From NCBI GenBank assembly GCA_014872785.1, contig WKFJ01000037.1, positions 29,214-93,213 on the forward strand: DNA of 64,000 bases, given 5' to 3'. The notes under the pieces were generated by a model. The model ran no database searches and was not told the origin of the DNA. It was given only the letters and a program-made list of their open reading frames with translations. The DNA comes from Alteromonadaceae bacterium. GTDB lineage: Bacteria > Pseudomonadota > Gammaproteobacteria > Enterobacterales > Alteromonadaceae. The position numbers and the translations under genes were made by a program. Shown in pieces: positions 53,697 through 62,485 of this stretch. Each line of letters starts with the position of its first letter. Positions within the stretch are counted from its first letter, which is position 1.

Positions 53697-54117
53697 ACAT
53701 TCAAATCTCATGCAAGCTTATCGTTACCTTTTCATATATTTGGGTTTTGTATCCACATCGGCCATGGCTGACTTAGCTGGACAAGCGTCGTCACCCCAAT
53801 TGCATCTTATCACCGCCACACCTAACCAATGTGTAGCGTTGAATAAGGGACAAACTTGCTATCAGGATATAATCCTTAAATGGACAAGCCCCGTTGCTGG
53901 AGATTACTGTGTGCGGTCTTCCCAACGTAAGGAACCATTACAGTGCTGGAAAGGTCATAGCAACGGTGAGCATTCATTAAGAGTAGAAACTACTGAAAGT
54001 GTGTTATTTACGCTTAATGAAAGTCCGGAAAATCGCAAGGTCGCTGAAGTGCTGATGCGAGTGGCGTGGGTTTATAAGCAAAGTCGACGTAAATTGGCGT
54101 CGTGGCGTTTGTTTTAG
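53686..54117 (+). CDS. DUF3019-family secreted protein
   Basis: A 143-residue exported protein: signal region up to SAMA, then a beta-sandwich-like domain with four conserved Cys (NQCVALNKGQTCYQDIILKW, DYCVRSSQRKEPLQCW), probably two disulphides. DUF3019 genes are typically found between a MipA-family gene and a response regulator, as here, in Shewanella and Alteromonas relatives. It overlaps the MipA gene by 11 bases. Function unknown; perhaps a periplasmic sensor accessory. Confidence 0.85.
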   Translation: MCSKHSNLMQAYRYLFIYLGFVSTSAMADLAGQASSPQLHLITATPNQCVALNKGQTCYQDIILKWTSPVAGDYCVRSSQRKEPLQCWKGHSNGEHSLRVETTESVLFTLNESPENRKVAEVLMRVAWVYKQSRRKLASWRLF

Positions 54118-54163
54118 CAAGTGCTCCATCAAAAGTTGGTGGATGAGATAAGGAAAGCGTTTG

Positions 54164-54859
54164 ATGCAGCATATCTTACTAGTAGAAGATGACGCAGAAT
54201 TGGCGCAATGGACTGCCGATTACCTTATTAGTAAAGGGTTCACAGTATCTGTATGTGACCATGGCGACGAAGCGGCAAATGCTATTTTAGAGTCGCAACC
54301 AGACGCTGTCATTCTTGATGGCATGTTACCGGGGTTAGATGGTTTGGACGTGTGCAAAGCGGTCAGACATCAATATAAGGGGCCTATCTTGATGTTGACT
54401 GCCAGAGATGAAGAGATCGATGAGATACTCGGACTCGAAGTCGGTGCAGATGATTATTTGGTTAAGCCAGTCAAACCCAGAATTCTACTTGCTCGCATCA
54501 AAGCTGCTTTGCGTCGCCAACACCCCAACTCGATTGCACAGTCCGATGAAGAATGTGTCAGTGTAGGGGGCTTAATTATCACTTTGAGTTCTCGTTCCGT
54601 TTTACTTAACGAGCAAGAGATTAATGTCTCTACCAATGAGTTTGATTTGTTATGGTTACTCGCCAAACAAGCAGGGCAAGTCGTTGAACGACAATACCTA
54701 GTGAATGAACTTAGAGGCTTTGAATACGATGGCTTTGACCGGTCAATTGATCTTCGCATATCACGACTTCGCAAAAAGTTGGGTGATGATAGTAACGAGC
54801 CTTTTAAGATTAAAACGGTGTGGGGCAGGGGCTATTTGATGACTAAGGATGCATGGTGA
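54164..54859 (+). CDS. OmpR-family response regulator
   Basis: A 231-residue regulator: REC domain with phospho-Asp52 (AVILDGMLPGLDGLDV) and Lys in YLVKPVKP, then a winged-helix DNA-binding domain (NEFDLLWLLAKQAGQVVERQYLVNELRGFEYDGFDRSIDLRISRLRKKLGDD). ATG 54164 has AAGGAAAG seven bases upstream; an adjacent TTG at 54161 is ignored. It overlaps the histidine kinase gene by 7 bases. Probably controls the upstream MipA and DUF3019 genes. Confidence 0.92.
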   Translation: MQHILLVEDDAELAQWTADYLISKGFTVSVCDHGDEAANAILESQPDAVILDGMLPGLDGLDVCKAVRHQYKGPILMLTARDEEIDEILGLEVGADDYLVKPVKPRILLARIKAALRRQHPNSIAQSDEECVSVGGLIITLSSRSVLLNEQEINVSTNEFDLLWLLAKQAGQVVERQYLVNELRGFEYDGFDRSIDLRISRLRKKLGDDSNEPFKIKTVWGRGYLMTKDAW

Positions 54860-56136
54860 AAAGCTCATGGCTAAGTCTGCGATTGTTAGTACTGTCATTA
54901 ATCGCAACAGTTTTATTGGCCAGTGTTTCGCTTGGGCTAGTGTTTAATTGGGTATATGAAAACTCCATTGAAACTGTCGAAGACGAGCAGTTTTCCATAG
55001 AAAAAGACATGTTGCGCAGTGTTGTTTCGACTTATGAACTGAGTTCGGATAAAACTGATTTTCTAGCCGCATGGCGCAGGCCAAATTGGCAACTGCAAGT
55101 AACTTCGCTGATACATTTTCCATTACCACCTCCACTACAAGATAGTTTAAAGGCAGGAGATATTGTTACCCTAGATTCAGAAGAGGGCGTCTCTTTACAT
55201 CTACTCTCAGGCACTGAGGTTTTCTCCTTATATTTACCACCTTCAAAAGTGGAAACCTCTTTGCAGTTTGGGCTCACTAGCTTGTTTTATATTTGCTTGC
55301 TCGGACTCATTTTGTTGTGGATTTATCCACTGGTTTTGCGGTTGTTGGTTTTGCGGCAGTCAGCTCAACAATTCGGTAATGGCAATTTAGGTACGCGGGT
55401 AGAGGTTGGTAGCCACTCTTACATCGCCGACCTGGAATTTGAATTTAATGCAATGGCCCAGCGCATTGAGAATTTGGTAGAGGATATCAAGTTACTCAGC
55501 AGCGCAGTGTCTCACGATATAAGAACGCCTCTAGCACGCATTCGATTCGGTGTTGAGGCGATTATAGATGAAGATGATCAAAGCAGCAGAGAGCTCTTAA
55601 GCGAGCGCATCGATAAGGATATTGATGACATGCTGGATTTGGTCGAACACATGTTAGATTTTTCTAGGTTGGAAAAACAGTTGTTGCAAGCCGAGTCGAC
55701 ACAGATGGAGTTATGCGGTTTTATCGAGCGACTCATAGAACAGAATAAAACCTCAGAAAAGCATATTGAATTCCAGACCGCAGATAGCGCTGTCGAGATG
55801 TGCTTAAACCCTCATTTTATCGGAATGCTGACTAATAATTTACTAGGCAATGCAATTAAATTCTCGCAGGCCAAAGTGAAAATGAGCGTGCAACAAGAAA
55901 ATGCATATGTACTGATATGTGTTGAAGACGATGGAGCGGGGATTGTTGAAAGTAAACGCGTTGAAATCCTCAAACCATTTGTGCGCGCAAACAACTCATC
56001 TGAAGAAAACGGTTATGGATTGGGTTTGGCGGTGGTAAAAAGAATCGTTGAATTTTACCGAGGCGAATTGGACGTAGGTGAATCAGCTACGCTAGGCGGA
56101 GCTTGTTTTTCCGTAAAGATACCTATCTTTAAGTGA
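54853..56136 (+). CDS. sensor histidine kinase
   Basis: A 427-residue inner-membrane kinase: TM1 (about 10-35), a periplasmic sensing domain (about 36-138), TM2 (about 140-168), HAMP, HisKA with phospho-acceptor His221 (SSAVSHDIRTPLARI), and HATPase with NNLLGNAIKFS, DDGAGI and GYGLGLAVVKRI. It should phosphorylate the adjacent response regulator. The external signal is unknown; the DUF3019 protein may take part in sensing. Confidence 0.92.
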   Translation: MVKSSWLSLRLLVLSLIATVLLASVSLGLVFNWVYENSIETVEDEQFSIEKDMLRSVVSTYELSSDKTDFLAAWRRPNWQLQVTSLIHFPLPPPLQDSLKAGDIVTLDSEEGVSLHLLSGTEVFSLYLPPSKVETSLQFGLTSLFYICLLGLILLWIYPLVLRLLVLRQSAQQFGNGNLGTRVEVGSHSYIADLEFEFNAMAQRIENLVEDIKLLSSAVSHDIRTPLARIRFGVEAIIDEDDQSSRELLSERIDKDIDDMLDLVEHMLDFSRLEKQLLQAESTQMELCGFIERLIEQNKTSEKHIEFQTADSAVEMCLNPHFIGMLTNNLLGNAIKFSQAKVKMSVQQENAYVLICVEDDGAGIVESKRVEILKPFVRANNSSEENGYGLGLAVVKRIVEFYRGELDVGESATLGGACFSVKIPIFK

Positions 56137-56151
56137 GAGGTTGAATAAATT

Positions 56152-56202
56152 GGCGCGTATCTCGTCGAATAGCTTGAGTATTTATTCGATGAGATGTACG
56201 CC
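56152..56202. terminator. long imperfect hairpin between convergent genes
   Basis: GGCGCGTATCTCGTCGAATA (from 56152) pairs imperfectly with TATTCGATGAGATGTACGCC (to 56202), about 20-bp arms around a short loop, 15 bases after the kinase stop. It is probably a bidirectional transcription stop; there is no clear T-run. Confidence 0.55.
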
Positions 56203-56221
56203 GGTTTGATGTGTGATAAAA

Positions 56222-57028
56222 CTATAAAAGCGTGCGTTCTATTAACCAGTAGGCGCCTACCATACCAATCAAAACTGACGCAGGTATTTGCACATAACTT
56301 CGGTACCAGCTTTTCTTTTGAATAAAGTAGGTCAACACAAATGCAGCGAGAATGACGCTTATTTGCCCAAGTTCAACCCCCACGTTAAATGCCAATAGCG
56401 ACATCACTAGGTCATCCTTCGGTAGCCCATAATCAGATAGCACTGAGGCAAAACCAAGTCCATGTAATAAGCCAAAGCCAAACACCACTAAGGGACGCCA
56501 TTTTGAGGTTTGTTTGAATACACAGTTTTCTACGGCAATCCAAACAATAGACAGCGCTATTAGGGGTTCAACAATGCTGCCCGGCGCTGTTACCAAGCCA
56601 AGTGATGCCATACCAAGCGTAATGGAGTGAGCTAGCGTAAACGCGGTAACTTGCCACAACAGCGACGCCAACAGAAGACTAGAAAAGAACAGGCCTAACA
56701 CGAACAGTATGTGATCCAGTCCTTTGGGCACGATATGTTCAAAACCTGCGTACAGATAAAGCTGTGTTTTTTCCTGCCAAGACATGGCCTTTAGTTTGCG
56801 TAGCCGCTTGCGCTTGAGTGCTGCCATGTACTCTTCGGTCATTTGTCCTTCTTCTAACTGCAACTCACCCATTTCGATATCCAGAACAATATCTTCGTCT
56901 TGCGGGTGAGCATGGGAAAAAGTACTAAATAAAGTAAGAGCCAACAGCACCAAAAAGGCCGAAGTTGCACGTTTTAACTTGGCACAAAAAAAAGGCCAGC
57001 TGGCTGGCCTTTGTATTAATGCACCCAT
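56222..57028 (-). CDS. HupE/UreJ-family membrane protein
   Basis: A 268-residue inner-membrane protein with a signal peptide (ending TFSHA-HPQDED) followed by about six helices. The HupE/UreJ signature EHIVPKGLDHILFVLGLF (metal-binding His) is present, as is the later LLHGLGFASVLSDYGLP. Members are thought to transport metal (Ni/Co) or handle hydrogenase accessories. Its ATG lies 4 bases after the stop of the M3 peptidase gene, so they are an operon, but a strong terminator hairpin lies within its first 15 codons. Confidence 0.82.
   Translation of the reverse strand: MGALIQRPASWPFFCAKLKRATSAFLVLLALTLFSTFSHAHPQDEDIVLDIEMGELQLEEGQMTEEYMAALKRKRLRKLKAMSWQEKTQLYLYAGFEHIVPKGLDHILFVLGLFFSSLLLASLLWQVTAFTLAHSITLGMASLGLVTAPGSIVEPLIALSIVWIAVENCVFKQTSKWRPLVVFGFGLLHGLGFASVLSDYGLPKDDLVMSLLAFNVGVELGQISVILAAFVLTYFIQKKSWYRSYVQIPASVLIGMVGAYWLIERTLL
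56986..57012 (-). terminator. intrinsic terminator inside the start of the HupE-like gene
   Basis: On the minus strand AAAGGCCAG-CCAG-CTGGCCTTT followed by a run of eight T in total, 21 bases past the M3 peptidase stop and within codons 6-15 of the HupE-like gene. It should end most M3 transcripts or act as an attenuator. Confidence 0.8.
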
Positions 57029-57032
57029 GACC

Positions 57033-59267
57033 TTAGTCAGCGCTTCCGTCCAGACCTCTTACCTTAAGTAAGGCGTCTATCTTAGGCTCGCGGCCACGGA
57101 ACTTCTTATAGAGCGTCATGGCATCTTCGGTCGAGCCTTTCTCATAAATATGAGTACGCAGTTTTTCTGCTAGATCTTGATCAAATACGTCACCAGCCTC
57201 TTTGAAGGCTTCAAAGCCATCAGAATCCAGTACCGCAGAATGTACATATGCGTAGTAACCTGATGCGTAACCACTGGCAAAAATATGCGAGAAATAGGTT
57301 GAGCGATATCTAGGCACGATCTCTTCAATCAGACCAATGCGCTCCATCGACGCTTTTTCAAATGCATCAGCATCTTGTAATTCAGCATCGGCCTTGAGTG
57401 TGTGCCAATCCATATCCAACAACGATGCAGCAAGGTATTCGGTATTGGCAAAGCCTTGGTTGAATTTAGAGGCTTTTAACAATCTTTCAATTAACTCATC
57501 AGGCATCACTTCGCCTGTTTGGTAGTGCTTGGCGAATGATTTCAAAATGGTTGGCTCAGCTGCCCAATGCTCCAAAATTTGCGCTGGGAACTCAGTGTAG
57601 TCACGTGGACCTGAGGTGCCTGACATGCTGCCGTAAGTCACATTACTCAATAGGCCATGTAGTGCATGTCCGAACTCGTGGAATAGAGTGGTGACATTGT
57701 CGAAGCTAAGTAATGCCGGATCATCGCCTACTGGAGCAGGGAAGTTACATACATTTACTACTACAGAACGTTCGATAAGGTCTAGGTTAGATTGACCTTT
57801 GAAGCTGCTCATCCAAGCGCCACCGCGCTTGTTCGAGCGCGTGAAGTAGTCACCGATGAAAATACCGATGTGGCTACCGTCTTTGTCTTTGACTTCCCAC
57901 ACACGCGCATCAGGGTGATATAAATCGATATCGTGTAATTCTGTGAAGGTCAGTCCCCATAGTTTATTAGAGGTTTCAAAAACACCATTTAGTACGTTAT
58001 CAAGCGACAGATAAGGCTTAAGTGTGGCTTCGTCTAAGGCGTATTTTGCCTTGCGAACTTTCTCAGAGTATTGCCACCAATCCCAGGATGCCAATTTAAA
58101 ATCATGGCCTTCGGCGTCAACAACCGCTTGCATGTCTGCCACTTCGCGCTTAGCTCGTGCAAGTGCTGGGCGCCAAAGTTGCATTAATAGGTCGTACACG
58201 CCTTCAGGAGTATTTACCATGCGCTCTTCAAGCACGAAATGCGCATAGGTTTCATAACCCATAACTTGAGCGCGTTCTGCACGTAATTTGGCAATTTTTG
58301 CTGCAGTTTCTTTGTTGTCGTTAGCGTTGTCGTTGTCACCACGCATCGTGTAAGAGTTGTATAATTTCTCTCGCAAATCACGACGGTTAGACTCAGTCAA
58401 GAACGGATACATGCTTGAACGGTGCGGGGTAAATACGTATTTGTCTTTGTATTTGGCCTTGTCTTCTTCCGTCTCTGCTTTGTCCATTTTTTGTTGTGCG
58501 GCACTGGCGGCAGCTTGAATGGTGCCTTCAGAAAGGCCGTCTAAATCCTCTTTAGACAGAATCATTTCAAAACCGTTGGTTTCAGCCAGCAAGTTCTGAC
58601 CGAAGGCCGTAGTGAGTTTTGAAAGTTCACCGTTGATTTCGGTTATCTTGGCTTTTTGCTCTTCGCTTAATAGCGCACCACTTCTTACAAAGCCTTTGCG
58701 AGTATCTTTTAAGAACTTCATCTTTTCAGGCGTTAGCTCTAAGGTATCACGTACTTGGTAAACTGCTTCAATGCGCTTAAATAAGCCTTCGTTTAAACTG
58801 ATTTTGTCGTAGTGAGCCGACGTAAGTGGGCTGAGTTCACGCTGCAGTTTTTGTAACTCAGGATTTGTATTTGAACCGGCTAGGTTATAAAACACGCGCT
58901 GAACTTTAGTTAACAGTTTCCCGGTTCTCTCTAGCTCTTCAATAGTGTTTTCAAACGTTGGCGCTTCTGGGTTGTTTACGATAGCGTCGATTTCTGCCAA
59001 ATGGTCTTGCATACCGCGTTCAAACGCTGGCATAAAATGCTCGTTTTTAATTTGGCTAAATGGTGGAATTTGGAACGGGGTTTCATACGGCTGGAAGAAG
59101 GGATTATCGGAATTGTCCACAGCGGCATTTGTTGCTGTATCGGTAGCTGCGACTTCTGCTGACGCTTGATCTGCGGTTTGTTCTGTCGTCGGCTGCTTAG
59201 AGCAAGCGCCAAGGGCAAATGCGACGGAAATCGCAAGCAGGGTTTTAGTGAAGTGGTGAGATTTCAT
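57033..59267 (-). CDS. M3-family metallopeptidase (oligopeptidase/dipeptidyl carboxypeptidase) lipoprotein
   Basis: A 744-residue peptidase: signal and lipobox AFALGAC (Cys22), an acidic Ala/Thr-rich linker, then the M3 catalytic domain with zinc motif TLFHEFGHALHGLL (HEFGH) and downstream Glu in FPAQILEHW. The N-terminal helices (EHFMPAFERGMQDHLAEIDAIVNNPEAPTFENTI) are typical of Dcp/OpdA-type enzymes. It is predicted to degrade short peptides in the periplasm or at the surface, in contrast to the usually cytoplasmic OpdA. Complete and full length. Confidence 0.92.
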   Translation of the reverse strand: MKSHHFTKTLLAISVAFALGACSKQPTTEQTADQASAEVAATDTATNAAVDNSDNPFFQPYETPFQIPPFSQIKNEHFMPAFERGMQDHLAEIDAIVNNPEAPTFENTIEELERTGKLLTKVQRVFYNLAGSNTNPELQKLQRELSPLTSAHYDKISLNEGLFKRIEAVYQVRDTLELTPEKMKFLKDTRKGFVRSGALLSEEQKAKITEINGELSKLTTAFGQNLLAETNGFEMILSKEDLDGLSEGTIQAAASAAQQKMDKAETEEDKAKYKDKYVFTPHRSSMYPFLTESNRRDLREKLYNSYTMRGDNDNANDNKETAAKIAKLRAERAQVMGYETYAHFVLEERMVNTPEGVYDLLMQLWRPALARAKREVADMQAVVDAEGHDFKLASWDWWQYSEKVRKAKYALDEATLKPYLSLDNVLNGVFETSNKLWGLTFTELHDIDLYHPDARVWEVKDKDGSHIGIFIGDYFTRSNKRGGAWMSSFKGQSNLDLIERSVVVNVCNFPAPVGDDPALLSFDNVTTLFHEFGHALHGLLSNVTYGSMSGTSGPRDYTEFPAQILEHWAAEPTILKSFAKHYQTGEVMPDELIERLLKASKFNQGFANTEYLAASLLDMDWHTLKADAELQDADAFEKASMERIGLIEEIVPRYRSTYFSHIFASGYASGYYAYVHSAVLDSDGFEAFKEAGDVFDQDLAEKLRTHIYEKGSTEDAMTLYKKFRGREPKIDALLKVRGLDGSAD

Positions 59268-59346
59268 TTTCCTTGTCTCCTGTCGGGTAGTGCTGTTTAT
59301 AATTTTATTGTGATATTTGTTTTATAATGCTTTTCTCAGAGTAGCA

Positions 59347-60267
59347 TTAGGCTACTGAGTTTTTCTGTTTCTTGTGAATTACCACTGCATTGTGGGCGTG
59401 CAAACTTTCCTGATGCTCAACTTTGAATTGGTAGTCGTTGACGTATTCTAGGCCACGTAAAAACACATCCAGTTTGCGCGCAGCATCTTCGCAAAACATT
59501 AAGTTTTTGCCATTGAGTTTTGCGAATGCTTGTTCATCTTCCCTTTTTACCGCAGTTTGCACGGGTGTACCAATAGAGTTTTCTATATTTGCGATTAATG
59601 TCGGGAGGTGAGGCCACATTGGCTTGGCAATAATCACTTGGATGTATGCATACGAGCGCTGATTGTGAGGTGTGGCAAGGTCGTTATTGCTGTCGGTCAG
59701 CCATTGCATAAGTTCGGTTTTATTAAGCTCGTTCCCCGCAAAAGACATATCTATTTTATTGGCAATGAGTTGACGGGCGAGAGATGCAGAGCAAGGGCAG
59801 GTGCTGGAATAGGGAATAGTGATATCTATCGTTGTTGTTTGACTACTTTCCACTAATTCTTGTGAGATTTTAATCTCATAAACTTGATAACCTTGATTTT
59901 CAGACAATAAAGCAGGTCTGTTGATAGGTAGTTCAAAAGAAAGGTCAATTCGCGCATTTTTACTTGAACTGCCTTGACCAATTAGCACACTCTCGAGCAA
60001 TCCACAGACCACATCATAGCTGACAAGTTTATTGGCTAAACGCTTTTGAATATCCAGATACAATCTGGACATGTGAATACCTTTAGCACCGGTATCTAAG
60101 CTGACAAAAATATTCGCTGAAGCTGTGATGCCTACAGCTTCGCTCGACGAAATGGGAAAGGACATAGGCACAGCAATGTTTTCCATCCCCACCCAGTTGA
60201 GTTGGTGCGGTTTAATCGGAGCGGTGCTGTTTATTATGTCGGGGAAACTATTTTGGGTGTTTTTCAT
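59347..60267 (-). CDS. folE2: GTP cyclohydrolase FolE2 (GTP cyclohydrolase I type IB)
   Basis: A 306-residue enzyme converting GTP to dihydroneopterin triphosphate, the first step of folate synthesis. The type IB signature SSTCPCSASLARQL (with catalytic Cys) and NQRSYAYIQVIIA are visible, as is the C-terminal region KLDVFLRGLEYVNDYQFKVEHQESLHAHNAVV. FolE2 uses metals other than zinc and in many Proteobacteria is induced by zinc starvation. It is a single-gene unit with a weak Zur-like site at 60417-60435 upstream. Confidence 0.92.
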   Translation of the reverse strand: MKNTQNSFPDIINSTAPIKPHQLNWVGMENIAVPMSFPISSSEAVGITASANIFVSLDTGAKGIHMSRLYLDIQKRLANKLVSYDVVCGLLESVLIGQGSSSKNARIDLSFELPINRPALLSENQGYQVYEIKISQELVESSQTTTIDITIPYSSTCPCSASLARQLIANKIDMSFAGNELNKTELMQWLTDSNNDLATPHNQRSYAYIQVIIAKPMWPHLPTLIANIENSIGTPVQTAVKREDEQAFAKLNGKNLMFCEDAARKLDVFLRGLEYVNDYQFKVEHQESLHAHNAVVIHKKQKNSVA

Positions 60268-60570
60268 CTTGTTGGTGTTAATAAATTTGTAGTTCGGTGG
60301 GAAAAGTGGCGATATACCTATTCCTTGTAAGCCGATGAATCTAAAACGGCTGTGTTTAAAAGGATGTTGGCTCGGTTTTCCCGCTTAGGTAAATCTGGCT
60401 CGCAGGGTAACATATGGTAAACGTTATAACATCACAATTAATGTTGGTGCTGACGATCAAATGTAATAAGTTATTTTGAATGTAGAGCGGTGAAAATCGA
60501 TTGGGAATCTAAATGTTGAGCAGCAAGTTTGTGCTGAGTATCACTGCTCAACGGTCATTAGAATATTCAG
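60268..60570. other. 303-bp intergenic region with folE2 promoter
   Basis: No gene or RNA is seen. It contains the presumed folE2 promoter and a Zur-like palindrome candidate (60417-60435). The rest, between about 60440 and 60570, holds only the 3' end of the acid phosphatase transcript, with no clear terminator. Confidence 0.5.
60417..60435. promoter_or_regulatory. weak Zur-like site before folE2
   Basis: Read on the minus strand, GTGATGTTATAACGTTTAC: the left half ATGTTATA matches the Zur consensus, the right half is poor. It lies 150 bases before the folE2 start. Suggestive only, supported by the known zinc control of folE2 elsewhere. Confidence 0.3.
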
Positions 60571-61374
60571 TTACCAAGAACCATACATTGGGTTAGGTAA
60601 CAAAATATACTCGCTGTCTGCTTTTTTAATAAGCGACTTAACATCTGCATCGTGTTGGGTAACGCCAACAAAATCTTCAATATTATCTCCTACTTGCATG
60701 ATAATTTCCGCTTTAGGGAAGTTTGAATGACGCTTGCCGCTGGTGGAATAGCAGCTAGCGTTGCCATTGGTAACAGCTTGTCTTCGCAAGTCTTTGTCAT
60801 TAATAATCTCGATGCCGTCGATTTTTGCTTTGTCCTCTTTTGCTCTGCCAATTAAACAGGTGTTTTGCTCGGTTACAGGGATACCGAGCTTTAACAGGTT
60901 TGCCCAAGTGTGGTCGTCCTGGGCACGATCCCTATTGGTTACCATAGTGAGCAATCCCCCTTTTTCGAAAAGAACTTGAATGAATTCGGCAACACCAGGC
61001 ACCAAATCCGCGTCTTCCTCTTCAATCCATTCTGCCCAAGTAGTTGGGTGGAAACTGCCCCCCGTCAAATCGAGATTCTTCTGATAAGCGCTGTTATCTA
61101 GTATGGTTTCGTCTACGTCCATTACCACAGTCCAAGGTGTTGCCGGCAGCGCTTTTTCTGCAAGTGATTTTGAAGCCCTAGCGTAAATTGATTCGGTTAA
61201 AAATTTGTATTCTTTGCTCGTCCTCAACCACTTTACTGAATTAGTCAATGAACGCTCCACGGGAGAAGCAGATTGCGGGTCTTTCAGTGTTGGTTCCGCC
61301 AGCACTACTTTTATATTTAGTAACAGTAAGGCTGTGGATAGTAAGTAGACACTTTTATGAGTCATTGTTTTCAA
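60571..61374 (-). CDS. class C acid phosphatase (HAD superfamily, e(P4)-like)
   Basis: A 267-residue exported phosphatase: signal peptide 1-26 (VVLA-EPTL) and the class C/HAD motifs VVMDVDETILDNSAY (catalytic DxDET), TMVTNRDRAQDD and IIMQVGDNIEDFVG. Such enzymes remove phosphate from nucleotides and use Mg rather than zinc. A near-perfect Zur-type palindrome overlaps its promoter region 32 bases upstream, suggesting that it replaces a zinc-dependent phosphatase when zinc is scarce. The neighbouring gene is FolE2. Confidence 0.9.
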   Translation of the reverse strand: MKTMTHKSVYLLSTALLLLNIKVVLAEPTLKDPQSASPVERSLTNSVKWLRTSKEYKFLTESIYARASKSLAEKALPATPWTVVMDVDETILDNSAYQKNLDLTGGSFHPTTWAEWIEEEDADLVPGVAEFIQVLFEKGGLLTMVTNRDRAQDDHTWANLLKLGIPVTEQNTCLIGRAKEDKAKIDGIEIINDKDLRRQAVTNGNASCYSTSGKRHSNFPKAEIIMQVGDNIEDFVGVTQHDADVKSLIKKADSEYILLPNPMYGSW

Positions 61375-61394
61375 GTTATATGTCCATTTATAAG

Positions 61395-61431
61395 TGTTGG
61401 TAGGGTGTTATAGTATAACACCCTACCAACA
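61395..61431. promoter_or_regulatory. 37-bp perfect palindrome with Zur-box core
   Basis: Arms TGTTGGTAGGGTGTTATA (61395-61412) and its exact reverse complement (61414-61431) around a central G. The middle 15 bases, TGTTATA-G-TATAACA (61406-61420), equal the enterobacterial Zur core. It sits 21 bases before the phosphatase start. With no T-run, it is not a typical terminator. Confidence 0.7.
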
Positions 61432-61475
61432 GCAACTGGCATTTTCTATTTGAGTGAAGGTTGTTGCAAATTATT

Positions 61476-62321
61476 TCATTGTATAAGCCCTGCAACTTGC
61501 GCGATGCGTGGGAACCACATCATCATCGTGGCAGCAACAACGCCAATGAGTGTGATAAGCGCACCCGTTAGTAAAAACGTGGCACCTACCCAAAGTCGTT
61601 TCGTGTCCTTTTGTTTCTTTAACCAAAAATAGACTTCTGCGAACAGCATTGGCAACAAATAACACGCAAATGACAAGGCGATATCGGTTGGGCCGTCTAC
61701 TGTGGGTGAGTTGCCCAGTGGACCTTGGTTTATCATATACCAACCCATCAAATACAGGCGAAAAGACCACACGGCATTGACTAGAATGAAGCTGTGAATT
61801 GCCCAGCGCATGTGGTCTTGCATGCGTCGATTAATGGCGTGTTTCCAGGCAAAGAAAATGGCGATAGGAATTAAAATGCCATTTAACGTGATACCCAATG
61901 CACCAATATCACTTAAACGCAGACCGGCGCCCCACTGTAAATAGAGTCCGGTAAGTGCCCCGGAAATGCCCAGTGTAAAAAATATACGTCCATTCCAGCG
62001 GTGTAAGCTTGGGTACTTTTTACGTAATGATGGTACTAACTGCATAGCACCAAATAGTGACAAGTAGGCCGCCGGGATGATGTGGGCGAAAAACATAGCA
62101 TAATCAAAGCTATTAGCGGTGTGGTAGCCTTGGGTAGGGGTCACTTCACCAATATCAATGTTGCTGAACCAGGGAGTGACATAAACGGATAGAATGTAAA
62201 TTGCAAACGCCCATTGACCTGTTAATGCAGTGACAAACCAACCTTTCACTATTACATCAATTGACTTTTGACCCGAGACCCCACGGCCAACGGTGTCAGA
62301 AATAGAACTTGAAGCTAACAT
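61476..62321 (-). CDS. DUF2306 integral membrane protein
   Basis: A 281-residue protein with seven or so hydrophobic helices (about 25-45, 75-95, 110-130, 140-158, 175-195, 215-235, 248-270) and the DUF2306 features AHIIPAAYLSLFGAMQLVPSLRKKYPSLHRWNGRIFF and HMRWAIHSFILVNAVWSFRLY with conserved His/Arg. Function unknown; resembles haem- or quinone-associated membrane proteins only vaguely. It lies divergent from a membrane-anchored AraC regulator, 164 bases between the starts, which may control it. Confidence 0.85.
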   Translation of the reverse strand: MLASSSISDTVGRGVSGQKSIDVIVKGWFVTALTGQWAFAIYILSVYVTPWFSNIDIGEVTPTQGYHTANSFDYAMFFAHIIPAAYLSLFGAMQLVPSLRKKYPSLHRWNGRIFFTLGISGALTGLYLQWGAGLRLSDIGALGITLNGILIPIAIFFAWKHAINRRMQDHMRWAIHSFILVNAVWSFRLYLMGWYMINQGPLGNSPTVDGPTDIALSFACYLLPMLFAEVYFWLKKQKDTKRLWVGATFLLTGALITLIGVVAATMMMWFPRIAQVAGLIQ

Positions 62322-62485
62322 AATTTCTCCTGCAGTAAATGCTTGGAAAAATCATTGCAAATGTCCGGTTGTGGTTCGCGTCGTTTTCTAAATTCAGCCT
62401 ACAAAAACTGACATTTTTTCTTGCAAAGTCGATTTGTATAAAGCTGCACATGCGATTAAAATTCGTTCTGTATAGCCGGTGGAAT

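Noticed and set aside
60417..60435. A strong Zur box before folE2
   Set aside because: Only one half-site is good; kept at low confidence.
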